Positions 1 to 8,521 of a stretch of 28,390 nt of DNA are shown here, piece by piece. The stretch spans positions 1 through 28,390 of the forward strand of contig CALPPS020000026.1 of assembly GCA_943325515.2 (NCBI GenBank), read 5' to 3'. The stretch comes from Flavobacterium psychrophilum (GTDB lineage Bacteria > Bacteroidota > Bacteroidia > Flavobacteriales > Flavobacteriaceae). How positions within the stretch are numbered: the first letter of the stretch is position 1; the number at the start of each line of letters is the position of its first letter. Position numbers and translations under genes: made by a program. Below the pieces are notes generated by a model. That model saw only the letters and a program-made list of their open reading frames with translations, was not told where the DNA came from and made no database searches.

Positions 1-89
1 TCAATGATGCAATAATTATAAATTCTTGATGTCAATAAGTTTTTTGATAACGATAAAGTTTACAGTATTAAATTGAATTAAGAAATTAG

Positions 90-97
90 TATATTTG
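90..97 (+). promoter_or_regulatory. -7 box for the DUF1697 gene
   Basis: TATATTTG fits the Bacteroidetes -7 consensus TAnnTTTG and lies 18 bases before the chosen ATG. A TTG at 73-75 could be the -33 element, but the 14-base spacing is shorter than usual. The TTG ending this box is also in frame with the gene, which argues against using it as a start codon. Confidence 0.4.
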
Positions 98-115
98 AAA
101 TTACACACAAAAAAT

Positions 116-661
116 ATGAAAACCCACTTAGCCCTTCTCCGCGGCATCAACGTTTCAGGTCATAAAATGATTAATATGGTTGCTTTGAAAAAAGCACTCG
201 AAGGTATTGGTTTTGCTAATGTGGTTACTTATATACAATCGGGAAATGTGTTTGTGAATACTGAAGAGGAAAATCCGGCTAAGGTTGGTTTTTTGATTAA
301 ACAGATGATTTTTAAGGAGTTTGGACACGATGTTCCTGTTATTGTTATTGGTCAATATGATTTGCAAGCTTGCTTAGACAGAAACTTATTTATCAATGCA
401 GAAGGCGTAGATTTAAAAAAATTATATGTTTCTTTTATTTCTTCAGAGTTGCCAGAGAATATGATTACCCAACTTAATTTGAACTTTATCAAACCCGATG
501 AAATCCAACTGGATGGCAAAAGAATTTATTTGAAATATGATATTTCTCCCGCCAAAACTAGGTTGGACAACAAATGGATAGAGAAGAGTATGAATGTGGT
601 TTCTACTACCAGAAACTGGAATACAGTGAATAAGTTGTTGGAAATGTTCAAAGCAGTTTAA
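116..661 (+). CDS. DUF1697 domain protein
   Basis: This is a protein of about 181 residues of the DUF1697 family. The N-terminal stretch LLRGINVSGHKMINM is the family signature, followed by the conserved YIQSGNVFV segment. The C-terminus has the usual RNWNTVNKLLEM pattern. The family has no firmly known biochemical role. I chose the ATG at 116 because it places the signature near the N-terminus, as in relatives. A TTG seven codons upstream is in frame but lies inside the likely -7 promoter box. The gene stands alone ahead of a DUF1003 gene 49 bases downstream, and the two may or may not share a transcript. Family assignment is firm; function is unknown. Confidence 0.85.
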   Translation: MKTHLALLRGINVSGHKMINMVALKKALEGIGFANVVTYIQSGNVFVNTEEENPAKVGFLIKQMIFKEFGHDVPVIVIGQYDLQACLDRNLFINAEGVDLKKLYVSFISSELPENMITQLNLNFIKPDEIQLDGKRIYLKYDISPAKTRLDNKWIEKSMNVVSTTRNWNTVNKLLEMFKAV

Positions 662-710
662 CATTGCTTAAATTTGTTGGAAAGGAATAAAACAACTTTA
701 TGCCAACAAC

Positions 711-1412
711 ATGAGTGCAACAACCACTTTCAAAAGCAGTATTTCAGGATTAGAATTTCCAAAACGTGAAAAAGTGTTAGGAATATCAATTCGTTCTTCA
801 ATAGTAGCTTTGATTAAAGATGAGCATCCTGATTTTGACAAGGAAAGTTGCATTGCCAATAGCGAACTCAATATTTACAGAGAAAAATATATTTCACAAT
901 TTTTGAAATCTGAAGCAGGTGAGTTGTCTTATTTGCACAAAAAAATTATCAAGTCATTGTCCGAGGATAAATCGTTTGTATCAAAAGTAGAAGATGAAAT
1001 TGACAACAGAACTTTTGGACAAAAAGTTGCCGATGGAGTGGCTGATTTTGGTGGAAGTTGGAAGTTTATTATTTTATTTTTTGTATTTATTCTCGTTTGG
1101 ATTGCGTCAAATGTGTTTTTGCTTTTAAACAAAGGATTTGACCCTTATCCATTTATATTGTTGAACTTGATTTTGTCTTGTCTTGCCGCTTTGCAAGCGC
1201 CAATTATTATGATGAGCCAAAATCGTCAGGAGGAAAAAGACAGAGAACGTGCTAAGAAAGACTACATGATTAACTTGAAATCGGAACTCGAAATCAGAAT
1301 GTTAGACGAAAAATTAGATCATCTTATTATGCATCAACAGCAAGAACTCATTGAAATACAGAAAGTTCAAATTGAAATGATGAATGACATTTTAGAGAGA
1401 ATAAAGAAATAG
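711..1412 (+). CDS. DUF1003 family membrane protein
   Basis: A 233-residue protein of the DUF1003 family. The core begins at the FGQKVADGVADFGGSWKFI stretch (about residues 102-120). Two hydrophobic helices follow, about 117-137 and 145-168. The motif between them and after (DPYPFILLNLILSCLAALQAPIIMMSQNR, about 143-171, paraphrased by its key residues P, N, L and SQNR) is diagnostic. The tail (about 175-233) is a charged coiled coil rich in Glu, Lys and Leu. The N-terminal 95 residues are soluble and not recognised. Relatives are inner-membrane proteins without an agreed function. Family call is confident, role unknown. Confidence 0.85.
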   Translation: MSATTTFKSSISGLEFPKREKVLGISIRSSIVALIKDEHPDFDKESCIANSELNIYREKYISQFLKSEAGELSYLHKKIIKSLSEDKSFVSKVEDEIDNRTFGQKVADGVADFGGSWKFIILFFVFILVWIASNVFLLLNKGFDPYPFILLNLILSCLAALQAPIIMMSQNRQEEKDRERAKKDYMINLKSELEIRMLDEKLDHLIMHQQQELIEIQKVQIEMMNDILERIKK

Positions 1413-1550
1413 TTTATGTTTTAAAGTTGTTTAAAGGTTTAACAATCTTAAATTTTTAAACTCTTAAACTTTTTATACTTTTACCGAAATTATGGATGAT
1501 TTCTCTCCAAAAAGAAGGAATTGATATTATAGAATTTAAAATAAAAAAAA

Positions 1551-2831
1551 ATGTCAGTTTTAGAAAAATTAACATCTCCTGATGCCATTGCATTAGAAGA
1601 CAAATATGGAGCACACAATTACCATCCATTACCAGTTGTATTAAATAGAGGCGAAGGTGTTTATGTTTGGGATGTTGAAGGAAAAATGTATTATGATTTT
1701 CTTTCGGCCTATTCTGCGGTCAACCAAGGTCATTGTCATCCAAAGATAGTTGGCGCCATGATAGAACAAGCACAAACGCTAACCCTAACTTCGAGAGCTT
1801 TTTATAATGATAAATTAGGAGTTTACGAAGAATACGTCACCAAGTATTTTGGTTTTGATAAAGTATTGCCCATGAATACAGGAGCCGAAGCGGTTGAAAC
1901 TGCTTTAAAATTATGTAGAAAATGGGCATACGAAAAGAAAGACATACCTGAAAATGAGGCGCAAATCATAGTTTGTGATGGGAATTTTCATGGAAGAACC
2001 ACTACAATTATTTCATTTTCTAATGATGAAAATGCTCGTAAAAACTTTGGACCCTACACAGCTGGATTCATTAAAATAGCTTACGATGATATTGATGCTT
2101 TTGAAAAAGCAATTACATCTTCCAATAATATTGCAGGTTTCTTAGTAGAGCCCATTCAAGGTGAAGCAGGAGTTTATTTGCCAAGTGAGGATTATTTGAC
2201 GAAAGCTAAGGCATTGTGTGTTGCTAATAATGTTTTGTTTATAGCAGACGAAGTGCAAACAGGCATTGCAAGAACGGGTTCTTTATTAGCAGTTTGTGGT
2301 AATTGTACTTGTGAAAATAAATGTGAACAACAAGCCAGTTATGTAACACCCGATATTTTGATTTTAGGAAAAGCCATTTCTGGCGGTGCTTATCCTGTAT
2401 CGGCTGTTTTAGCTAATGACAACATTATGAATGTGATTAGACCAGGTCAACACGGTTCAACATTTGGTGGAAATCCAATTGCAGCTGCAGTAGCCATGGC
2501 CGCTTTGGATGTTGTAACCGATGAAAATCTATCTCAAAACGCAAGACGACTTGGAAAAATATTTAGAACTGAAATTGGAAAATATATTGAAACATCAAAA
2601 ATTGCTACTCTAGTAAGAGGTAAAGGTTTGTTAAATGCCATTGTGATTAATGACACAGAAGAGAGTGATACGGCTTGGAATATTTGTATGCAATTAGCAA
2701 AAAATGGTTTATTGGCTAAACCAACACATGGAAACATAATTCGCTTTGCGCCTCCATTAGTAATGAATGAAGAACAATTACTAGATTGTGTTGCGATTAT
2801 TATTTCCACTTTGAAAGAATTTGAAAAGTAA
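1551..2831 (+). CDS. rocD: Ornithine--oxo-acid transaminase
   Basis: Class-III PLP-dependent aminotransferase of 426 residues, which converts ornithine plus 2-oxoglutarate to glutamate semialdehyde and glutamate in arginine/proline metabolism, in the cytosol. Seen: [13 protein letters not shown] for cofactor phosphate binding, [12 protein letters not shown], the [12 protein letters not shown] segment with the PLP-ring aspartate, and the Schiff-base lysine at about residue 274 in LGKAISGG, followed by HGSTFGGNP. Length is slightly above the usual 400 or so. The excess is mainly a short cysteine-rich insertion (C249, C252, C254, C258) between the PLP aspartate and the catalytic lysine. The leader (1413-1550) is AT-rich with no clear promoter. 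The closest alternative, acetylornithine transaminase, is less likely given the sequence pattern. Confidence 0.92.
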   Translation: MSVLEKLTSPDAIALEDKYGAHNYHPLPVVLNRGEGVYVWDVEGKMYYDFLSAYSAVNQGHCHPKIVGAMIEQAQTLTLTSRAFYNDKLGVYEEYVTKYFGFDKVLPMNTGAEAVETALKLCRKWAYEKKDIPENEAQIIVCDGNFHGRTTTIISFSNDENARKNFGPYTAGFIKIAYDDIDAFEKAITSSNNIAGFLVEPIQGEAGVYLPSEDYLTKAKALCVANNVLFIADEVQTGIARTGSLLAVCGNCTCENKCEQQASYVTPDILILGKAISGGAYPVSAVLANDNIMNVIRPGQHGSTFGGNPIAAAVAMAALDVVTDENLSQNARRLGKIFRTEIGKYIETSKIATLVRGKGLLNAIVINDTEESDTAWNICMQLAKNGLLAKPTHGNIIRFAPPLVMNEEQLLDCVAIIISTLKEFEK

Positions 2832-2849
2832 AATTTTAAATTATACACC

Positions 2850-3056
2850 ATGAAAAAATTGGTTTTGCCTATTATGGTAGTAGCTATTGTAGTTGGATTA
2901 TATGAACAAAACAAAGACAAACCAAATATTTATATATTAATAATCACCATCATTGCTTTTATGTATGGCATGATGCAATTGAGTGCTAAAACATTGCATC
3001 ATAATAATCATGATACAGAACACGAAAATATAGAAAAGGAAGAAGATGTTAAATAA
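2850..3056 (+). CDS. Small membrane protein, unknown function
   Basis: A 68-residue protein with two predicted helices, about residues 3-18 and 27-46, and a hydrophilic tail rich in His, Asp and Glu (HHNNHDTEHENIEKEED). It starts 18 bases after rocD and overlaps the Smr-domain gene by 11 bases in another frame, so the three probably form one transcription unit. The overlap and the clean hydrophobic pattern are the evidence that it is real. I do not recognise a family. Confidence 0.65.
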   Translation: MKKLVLPIMVVAIVVGLYEQNKDKPNIYILIITIIAFMYGMMQLSAKTLHHNNHDTEHENIEKEEDVK

Positions 3057-3582
3057 AGGAGATAAAGTTGCTGTTTTAGATGATGCTATTGACGGTATTG
3101 TTGTTGAAACTAACGGAAATGAAGTTACAATTGAAACTTCAGATGGTTTTAACTTAATTTTTAAAAGTAATCAGCTAATTAGAAATGAAGGTTCTATGAG
3201 CTTTAATTTTAATAAGAATCAAATTATTAGTGAAAAGGAAGTAGCTAAACCTAACTATAATAACAAAGAGAAGAAATCTAAAAAGGAAAATCCAATTCCA
3301 GAGTTTGATTTGCATATCGAAAAATTAGTTAAAAGTTATAAAGCGATGAGTAACTATGAAATATTAACGTTGCAATCAGAAACAGCTAAAAAACATATAG
3401 AGTTTGCTATTAGAAACAGAATTCCTAAAATTGTTTTCATTCATGGAGTAGGTGATGGGGTTTTAAAATCTGAAATCGATTTTATGTTAGGCAGATATGA
3501 TAATATAACTTTCCAAGATGCTAATTATCAAAAATATGGATTAGGAGCCACGGAAATTTATTTCAAACAAAACATAAAATAA
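3046..3582 (+). CDS. Smr-domain protein (MutS2-related)
   Basis: A 178-residue protein. Residues 1-48 form a small beta-rich module (GDKVAVLDDAIDGIVVE) like the one near MutS2 C-termini. A lysine-rich linker follows (about 60-85), then an Smr domain to the end. The Smr hallmarks are the FDLHIEKL motif and IHGVGDGVLK, the latter matching the conserved HGxGxGxL loop, followed by GLGATEIYF. Smr domains bind or nick nucleic acids; in bacteria, free-standing ones have been linked to DNA recombination or ribosome rescue. Which applies here cannot be told. The start overlaps the end of the preceding small gene by 11 bases, suggesting translational coupling. Confidence 0.85.
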   Translation: MLNKGDKVAVLDDAIDGIVVETNGNEVTIETSDGFNLIFKSNQLIRNEGSMSFNFNKNQIISEKEVAKPNYNNKEKKSKKENPIPEFDLHIEKLVKSYKAMSNYEILTLQSETAKKHIEFAIRNRIPKIVFIHGVGDGVLKSEIDFMLGRYDNITFQDANYQKYGLGATEIYFKQNIK

Positions 3583-3785
3583 TTGCCCATTTGATTCATG
3601 CTTTTTTGCTATTTATGATTGTCATCACTTTGACTTTACTCAAGTTTTTAAAAAATTAAACAGAACAATTCCTAGTTTTCTAAGTAGGTTTTCTAGGTAA
3701 ACAAACCTAAAACACCCTATAAATTTCGTATTTTATTAAAAAAACTTAGTAAATTAGTAACTTCGCAAAAAAGTATAAATCAAAG

Positions 3786-4118
3786 ATGAAAGTTGAACAA
3801 AGAGGTCCTATTACCATCATCAAGAATACCCAATGCAGTACTAAAGAGTTTTATCAAAAGCTACAGCATGAATACAATAGTTTTAAAACTCAAAATTTAA
3901 TAATTGATTTATCGCATGATAAAGCTATAACAATAAAGGATATTAATTTATTCTTGGAAATAGTAAAATATCATTCTAAATCCAAAAAATCATTAGTATT
4001 CGTAACTGATGTCATTAATTTTAATGATGTTCCAGAAAGGATAACAGTTGTCCCTACTATACTAGAAGCCTATGATATTATAGAAATGGAAGAGATAGAA
4101 CGTGATTTAGGATTTTAA
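3786..4118 (+). CDS. STAS-like protein upstream of rnz
   Basis: A 110-residue soluble protein with alternating strands and helices resembling the STAS (anti-sigma factor antagonist) fold: a central hydrophobic strand followed by DLSHDKAITIKDINLFLEIV, then SLVFVTD. The phosphorylatable serine region of true antagonists (DLSH) is only loosely matched. It ends six bases before the ribonuclease Z start, so the two are almost certainly co-transcribed. A TAACTTCG sequence at 3758-3765 is one base off the -7 consensus. The role is unknown; a regulatory or scaffold role for rnz is only inferred from adjacency. Confidence 0.7.
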   Translation: MKVEQRGPITIIKNTQCSTKEFYQKLQHEYNSFKTQNLIIDLSHDKAITIKDINLFLEIVKYHSKSKKSLVFVTDVINFNDVPERITVVPTILEAYDIIEMEEIERDLGF

Positions 4119-4124
4119 TTAAAA

Positions 4125-5033
4125 ATGAAATTAACTATTTTAGGCTGTTATGCCGCTACACCTAGAACCATTACTAATCCGACCTCTCAAGTATTAGAAA
4201 TTCGAAACAGAATGTTTTTAATCGACTGTGGCGAAGGAACACAAGTCCAGTTGCGAAAAAATAAACTAAAGTTTTCAAAAATCAATCATATTTTCATCTC
4301 TCACTTACATGGTGACCATTTCTATGGATTAGTAGGTTTGATTTCGACTTTTATGTTGCTAAATCGACAAACAGATTTACATGTTTATGGGCCAAAAGGA
4401 ATAAAAGAGATTATATTACTTCAATTGCGCTATTCTAATTCGTTTACAGGTTATAATTTATATTTTCATGAATTAACCTCTACTGAAAGCGAAGTTATCT
4501 ATGAAGATGAAAAAGTCTTGGTTAAAACTATTCCGTTAAAACACAGAATTTATACTAATGGATTTTTATTTCAAGAAAAAATTGGTGATAGAAAATTGAA
4601 TATAGATACTGTTCAACAATATAATATTGACACTTGCTATTTTCAAAAAATTAAAAACGGGAAAGACATTGTTCTTGATAATGGTACGGTAATTCCTAAT
4701 AATGAATTAACATTTGAGCCTCTTCCCGTAAAAAGTTATGCTTTTTGCAGTGATACTAAATATGATGAAACAATTATTCCATTAATAAAAGATGTCGATG
4801 TCCTTTATCATGAAACAACTTTTTTAGAAACAGAAGCAGACAAAGCGAATAAGACCATGCATAGTACAGCAAAAGAAGCTGCTCTAATAGCAAAGAAATC
4901 AAATGTAAAACAATTGCTTTTAGGACATTATAGTACTCGATATGCTACTATTGAATTGTTTAAAGAAGAAGCATCAACCATTTTTCAAAATGTCTTATTA
5001 GCTGAAGATGGAAAATCCTTCGACTTTGAATAA
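4125..5033 (+). CDS. rnz: Ribonuclease Z
   Basis: Metallo-beta-lactamase-fold tRNA 3' endonuclease of 302 residues, which cuts the 3' trailer of tRNA precursors. The zinc motif HxHxDH is intact (H60, H62, D64, H65 in SHLHGDHFYGL). DCGEGTQ precedes it, and the later metal ligands lie in FCSDTKYDE and LLGHYSTRY. HETTFLE is typical of the family. Length fits the short bacterial form (RNase Z(S)). It follows the STAS-like gene by six bases. Activity should be normal, since every expected ligand is present. Confidence 0.95.
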   Translation: MKLTILGCYAATPRTITNPTSQVLEIRNRMFLIDCGEGTQVQLRKNKLKFSKINHIFISHLHGDHFYGLVGLISTFMLLNRQTDLHVYGPKGIKEIILLQLRYSNSFTGYNLYFHELTSTESEVIYEDEKVLVKTIPLKHRIYTNGFLFQEKIGDRKLNIDTVQQYNIDTCYFQKIKNGKDIVLDNGTVIPNNELTFEPLPVKSYAFCSDTKYDETIIPLIKDVDVLYHETTFLETEADKANKTMHSTAKEAALIAKKSNVKQLLLGHYSTRYATIELFKEEASTIFQNVLLAEDGKSFDFE

Positions 5034-5055
5034 AGAATTATCTAATTAATCTAAT

Positions 5056-5063
5056 TAGCTTTG
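5056..5063 (+). promoter_or_regulatory. Possible -7 box for pdxH
   Basis: TAGCTTTG matches TAnnTTTG and lies 22 bases before the pdxH ATG. The nearest upstream TTG (5026-5028) is 27 bases away, too far for a standard -33 element, so only the -7 half is supported. Confidence 0.35.
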
Positions 5064-5085
5064 TATTTAAAGACTATATATTTAT

Positions 5086-5730
5086 ATGAAAGATTTAGGC
5101 AATTATAGAAAATCCTACGATAAAAGCGAACTTCTTGAAACCAATATTCCAGAAGATCCAATCAACCTATTTAATAAATGGTTCTATGAAACCGAGGATT
5201 TTGGTGGAGTAGAAGAGGTAAATGCTATGACCGTTGCTACAATAGGACTTGATGGATTTCCTAAGAGTAGGGTAGTGCTATTAAAAAAATTTGATGAGAA
5301 CGGTTTTATTTTCTATACCAATTATAATTCGGAAAAAGGAAAAGCAATTAGCAACAACCCAAATATTTGTTTATCATTCTTTTGGCATAGCATGGAACGG
5401 CAAGTTATCATAAAAGGGATTGCTGAAAAAACAGATGAAATAGTTTCAGATAATTATTTTGCTTCAAGGCCATATGGCAGTAAACTTGGTGCTATAGTAT
5501 CTCTTCAAAGTGAAATTATTCCTTCAAGAATTTTTTTAGAAAATAAATTGAAAGAGTTAGAACAAGAATGTAAAGGAAAAGAAATACCAAGACCCATAAA
5601 CTGGGGAGGATTTTTGGTTAGACCTATTGAAGTTGAGTTTTGGCAAGGAAGACCTAATAGATTACATGATAGAATTCGTTTTCAGTTACAAGACAATTTC
5701 AGTTGGAAAATTGATAGATTATCTCCTTAA
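5086..5730 (+). CDS. pdxH: Pyridoxamine 5'-phosphate oxidase
   Basis: FMN-dependent oxidase of 214 residues that makes pyridoxal 5'-phosphate from pyridoxine or pyridoxamine phosphate, in the cytosol. Family blocks are all present: AMTVATIGLDGFPKSRVVLLK, GFIFYTNYNSEKGKAI for FMN binding, the SFFWHSMERQVIIKG segment, SRPYGSKLGAIVSLQS, and the C-terminal RPIEVEFWQGRPNRLHDR with the substrate-binding Arg and His. Length matches the family. It supplies the cofactor used by enzymes such as the ornithine aminotransferase in this window, though the two are not in one operon. A short hairpin follows the gene. Confidence 0.95.
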   Translation: MKDLGNYRKSYDKSELLETNIPEDPINLFNKWFYETEDFGGVEEVNAMTVATIGLDGFPKSRVVLLKKFDENGFIFYTNYNSEKGKAISNNPNICLSFFWHSMERQVIIKGIAEKTDEIVSDNYFASRPYGSKLGAIVSLQSEIIPSRIFLENKLKELEQECKGKEIPRPINWGGFLVRPIEVEFWQGRPNRLHDRIRFQLQDNFSWKIDRLSP

Positions 5731-5752
5731 TTTTTTTTTATTACAATGAAAT

Positions 5753-5770
5753 CACTCATTGAGTGTTTTT
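5753..5770 (+). terminator. Weak hairpin terminator after pdxH
   Basis: CACTC-ATT-GAGTG forms a five-pair stem followed by five T. It lies between the convergent pdxH and the DnaQ-like gene and abuts the latter's stop codon. The stem is short, so termination may be partial. Confidence 0.45.
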
Positions 5771-6365
5771 ATTTAAATCCTAATCTAGATTTAAGTTTAA
5801 GAAATAATAATGCAATAGAATAGGCTTCTTCGGAAACTGATGATTTTTCACTTAAAGGAATTTTATAGTAATTAACAATCTCTTTTAATGAAAAGGATTT
5901 ATTTGAAACATCTAGTAGTTTTTGATGCATTATTTCTACATCTAATGCTTCGTTTTTAAGTTTACCGCATTCCATTTTTTCTAGTACCTCATTTATCATT
6001 TCAATATCAAAATGAATTTTGTGACCTATTAAAAATGAATTTCCTATGAATTCTATTAAAGCTGTTATAGCTTGTTGTTCTGCTAGTTTAGGCAAATTAC
6101 TTTCAATCAAAAATTCATTAGACAAACTATTTTCATGAAGGTATTTGTATTGCAGAATAACTACTTCAAATGTATCACCGATTTTTATAACATCATTTAC
6201 TATTCCAATTGATCCAAAAGATAAAATAACATCCTTTTTTGGATTTAATCCTGTAGTTTCTGTATTTAAAACAACATATCTGCTGGATTTAGTTTCAAAC
6301 TTAGCCAAGTACAATTTCCAAAATTCAGGATATTCTCTATTAATATTTTTAATCCAATCTAACAT
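5769..6365 (-). CDS. DnaQ-like exonuclease-fold protein, degenerate site
   Basis: A 198-residue protein with the 3'-5' exonuclease (DnaQ/DEDDh) fold. Exo I is VVLNTETTGL, where the usual DxE is N34-T-E36. Exo II is IGHKIHFD with the Asp (D120) kept. In Exo III the expected H-x4-D before AYSIA is S175-x4-E180. So three of the five canonical active-site residues are replaced, and catalysis is doubtful. The start codon lies one base after the stop of the DUF294 gene, and this pairing (cNMP/CBS/DUF294 protein plus DnaQ-like partner) is common in bacteria. I infer that it acts with that partner, perhaps as a nucleotide- or nucleic-acid-binding subunit. Fold assignment is good; activity is uncertain. 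Confidence 0.8.
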   Translation of the reverse strand: MLDWIKNINREYPEFWKLYLAKFETKSSRYVVLNTETTGLNPKKDVILSFGSIGIVNDVIKIGDTFEVVILQYKYLHENSLSNEFLIESNLPKLAEQQAITALIEFIGNSFLIGHKIHFDIEMINEVLEKMECGKLKNEALDVEIMHQKLLDVSNKSFSLKEIVNYYKIPLSEKSSVSEEAYSIALLFLKLKSRLGFK

Positions 6366-6366
6366 A

Positions 6367-8283
6367 TTATGAAAATTGTGTTAATTGAAATTTATCTTTA
6401 ATTAAATCTTCTAAATCTTTTATGGGTTGTAAAGCATTTTTTAATCTTTCTTTATCTACTTTGGTAAGTTCATCAATAGTAATGAAATCTCCAGAATTAT
6501 CATTTTTCAACCCTTCTAATGTTCTAAACTTTGAAAGGATTAAAAAAGCATCGGCACAATTTAAATAGATTTCTGAGAATTTTGGATCAACAATAGCTAA
6601 TTGTTTAAAGCGTAAATAAGTATTATTAATACTGAGTATATTATGACTAATAGCAAAAAGACGAGCACCATCTACAAGAGACATTATTGCTTTGTTTTTA
6701 ATATCAAATTTCCCTTTATTTTTTGCTTCTTCTTCAAGATTAAATTTTTTAAAGAAATTTAAAGGAGGACTTTTTCTCAGTGCATCATTTCCTAAATAGT
6801 CAAAAAATAGTGAATTGTTTATTATATTATTATGTATTACATCAGTTATAGCATCTTCAATTTTTCCTTCACCAAAAGAAATTTCATAATCAAAAAATAT
6901 ACTACTAATATTATTAGTTTTTTCACCTGGATTCCTCATCCAATTATTATATTGTTTTGTCCATTCTGTTAGTGATTTACACCAATGTAAATTAGTAGCC
7001 ATATGATCATTTGGACAAAATTCATAACCTATTTTTTCTAATATTGATGTTGCCCTTTTACTCAATTTTAAAAAGTAATCTTTTACCTCTCTATATTTCT
7101 CAGTTGCTACATCTTCAAAAATTAAAATACTATCTTGATCGGTTAATAAAAGCTGTTCTTTTCTACCTTGACTACCTATGCTTAACCAAGCAAATCGGGC
7201 AGGAGGAGATCCTAAATCAAGTATAGCTAATTCAACAGATCTTTTTACAATTGCAGTTATTATTTCACCTGAAATATTATAAATATGAGGCAAAGGAATA
7301 TTTTTGGCAATAGAAGATTGAATTAAATTAGTCAGTTTTTCTCTAATTTGTTTTAATTCATTTGAAGAAAGAGCACGTTTTATCTCTTTAATTAAAACCC
7401 CAGGATTGTTTGCTTGAGCAACTATTAAATCATTTTCAGAGATAATACCTCTAACATCCGATTTATCAGAACCATCAGTTGTTACGCATAAATGACTAAC
7501 GTTATATTTTAACAATAATAATTGGGCTTCAGCAACAGAAACATTTTCAGGAACGGTAATTACGGGCGAGGACATTATTTTGTCAATCGAAGTTGTGATA
7601 GGAAATCTACCGTTAGCAATTTTTGTTCTAAAATCTGAATCAGTAACTATTCCAATAGGATAATTTTGTTCAATTATAATTGCACTATCAATAAGATTTT
7701 CTGTCATTAATTGTGCTGTGTCTTTCACGATTGTTGACCCACTTACTTTTAAAGGTATTTTATTGTAGGCTAAGGACTGAAAGTATTGATTTTCATTAGA
7801 TTGACTTTCAGTGTAAACGTTATCAGTTAATAGTTTTCCGCGGTTTTCTTTGTCAAAAGGGTTTCGAGTATTGGTTGCAAAACTTTCTAATAAGAAATCA
7901 AGTACTTGGGGATTCTCTGCAACAAAAGGTTTAAAAACACTAATTGGAATTGCATACACAAGACTATCTTCACGTGCTTTAGCAGTCATCATATAATTGT
8001 TTTTAGCAAAAAATGGGCGCAAACCAAAAACATCACCAGCATAACATTTATTTAATAAAGTTTCCTCAGCATCAGCAATTACAAAAAGATTAATCACTCC
8101 AGATGCCACTACATAAAAACTATCATGAAGCTTGTCATCAATTTGAAATAATACTTTATGCTTGTCTAAGTTTACAACACCAATACTTGTAGCAACTTGA
8201 GTAAGTTGATTTTCATTTAAATAATTAAATGGAGAATATTCTTTTAAAAAATTTGCAATATTTTTAGCAATTGAATTACTCAT
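6367..8283 (-). CDS. cNMP-binding/CBS/DUF294 nucleotidyltransferase-like protein
   Basis: A 638-residue cytosolic signalling protein. In order it has a cyclic-nucleotide-binding-like domain (about 10-130), a CBS pair (about 175-290, with GIVTDSDFRTKI and GIISENDLIVAQ), and a GlnD-like nucleotidyltransferase domain (about 330-470) with the GSQGRKE motif at 370-376 and the metal aspartates D382 and D384 in TDQDS. The DUF294 C-terminal helical domain runs to the end. GlnD relatives transfer nucleotides to proteins, but the substrate of this subfamily is not established. The next gene, one base away, is the DnaQ-like protein. No clear promoter was seen in the 238-base AT-rich gap upstream. Confidence 0.88.
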   Translation of the reverse strand: MSNSIAKNIANFLKEYSPFNYLNENQLTQVATSIGVVNLDKHKVLFQIDDKLHDSFYVVASGVINLFVIADAEETLLNKCYAGDVFGLRPFFAKNNYMMTAKAREDSLVYAIPISVFKPFVAENPQVLDFLLESFATNTRNPFDKENRGKLLTDNVYTESQSNENQYFQSLAYNKIPLKVSGSTIVKDTAQLMTENLIDSAIIIEQNYPIGIVTDSDFRTKIANGRFPITTSIDKIMSSPVITVPENVSVAEAQLLLLKYNVSHLCVTTDGSDKSDVRGIISENDLIVAQANNPGVLIKEIKRALSSNELKQIREKLTNLIQSSIAKNIPLPHIYNISGEIITAIVKRSVELAILDLGSPPARFAWLSIGSQGRKEQLLLTDQDSILIFEDVATEKYREVKDYFLKLSKRATSILEKIGYEFCPNDHMATNLHWCKSLTEWTKQYNNWMRNPGEKTNNISSIFFDYEISFGEGKIEDAITDVIHNNIINNSLFFDYLGNDALRKSPPLNFFKKFNLEEEAKNKGKFDIKNKAIMSLVDGARLFAISHNILSINNTYLRFKQLAIVDPKFSEIYLNCADAFLILSKFRTLEGLKNDNSGDFITIDELTKVDKERLKNALQPIKDLEDLIKDKFQLTQFS

Positions 8284-8521
8284 AATTTTATTTTAGACCC
8301 AAAAAATTATACCAACAAAAATAAGAAACGTTATTTGAAAAAAGGGTAGTTGTTAAAAACATTTGATAACTAAATTAAGTTACTTTTTAACATTGTTTGA
8401 TAAAAATCTATTTTACATAATATAAATTATAGTTCGATAAATATATATTAGAATATATTCAAATTTTATATTGTAAGACATTGATTAACATAAATATAAT
8501 AGTCTTTATCTATATTGATTA

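Noticed and set aside
95..115. TTG at 95 as the start of the DUF1697 gene
   Set aside because: It forms the end of a TATATTTG promoter box, and the ATG at 116 gives the family's normal N-terminus.
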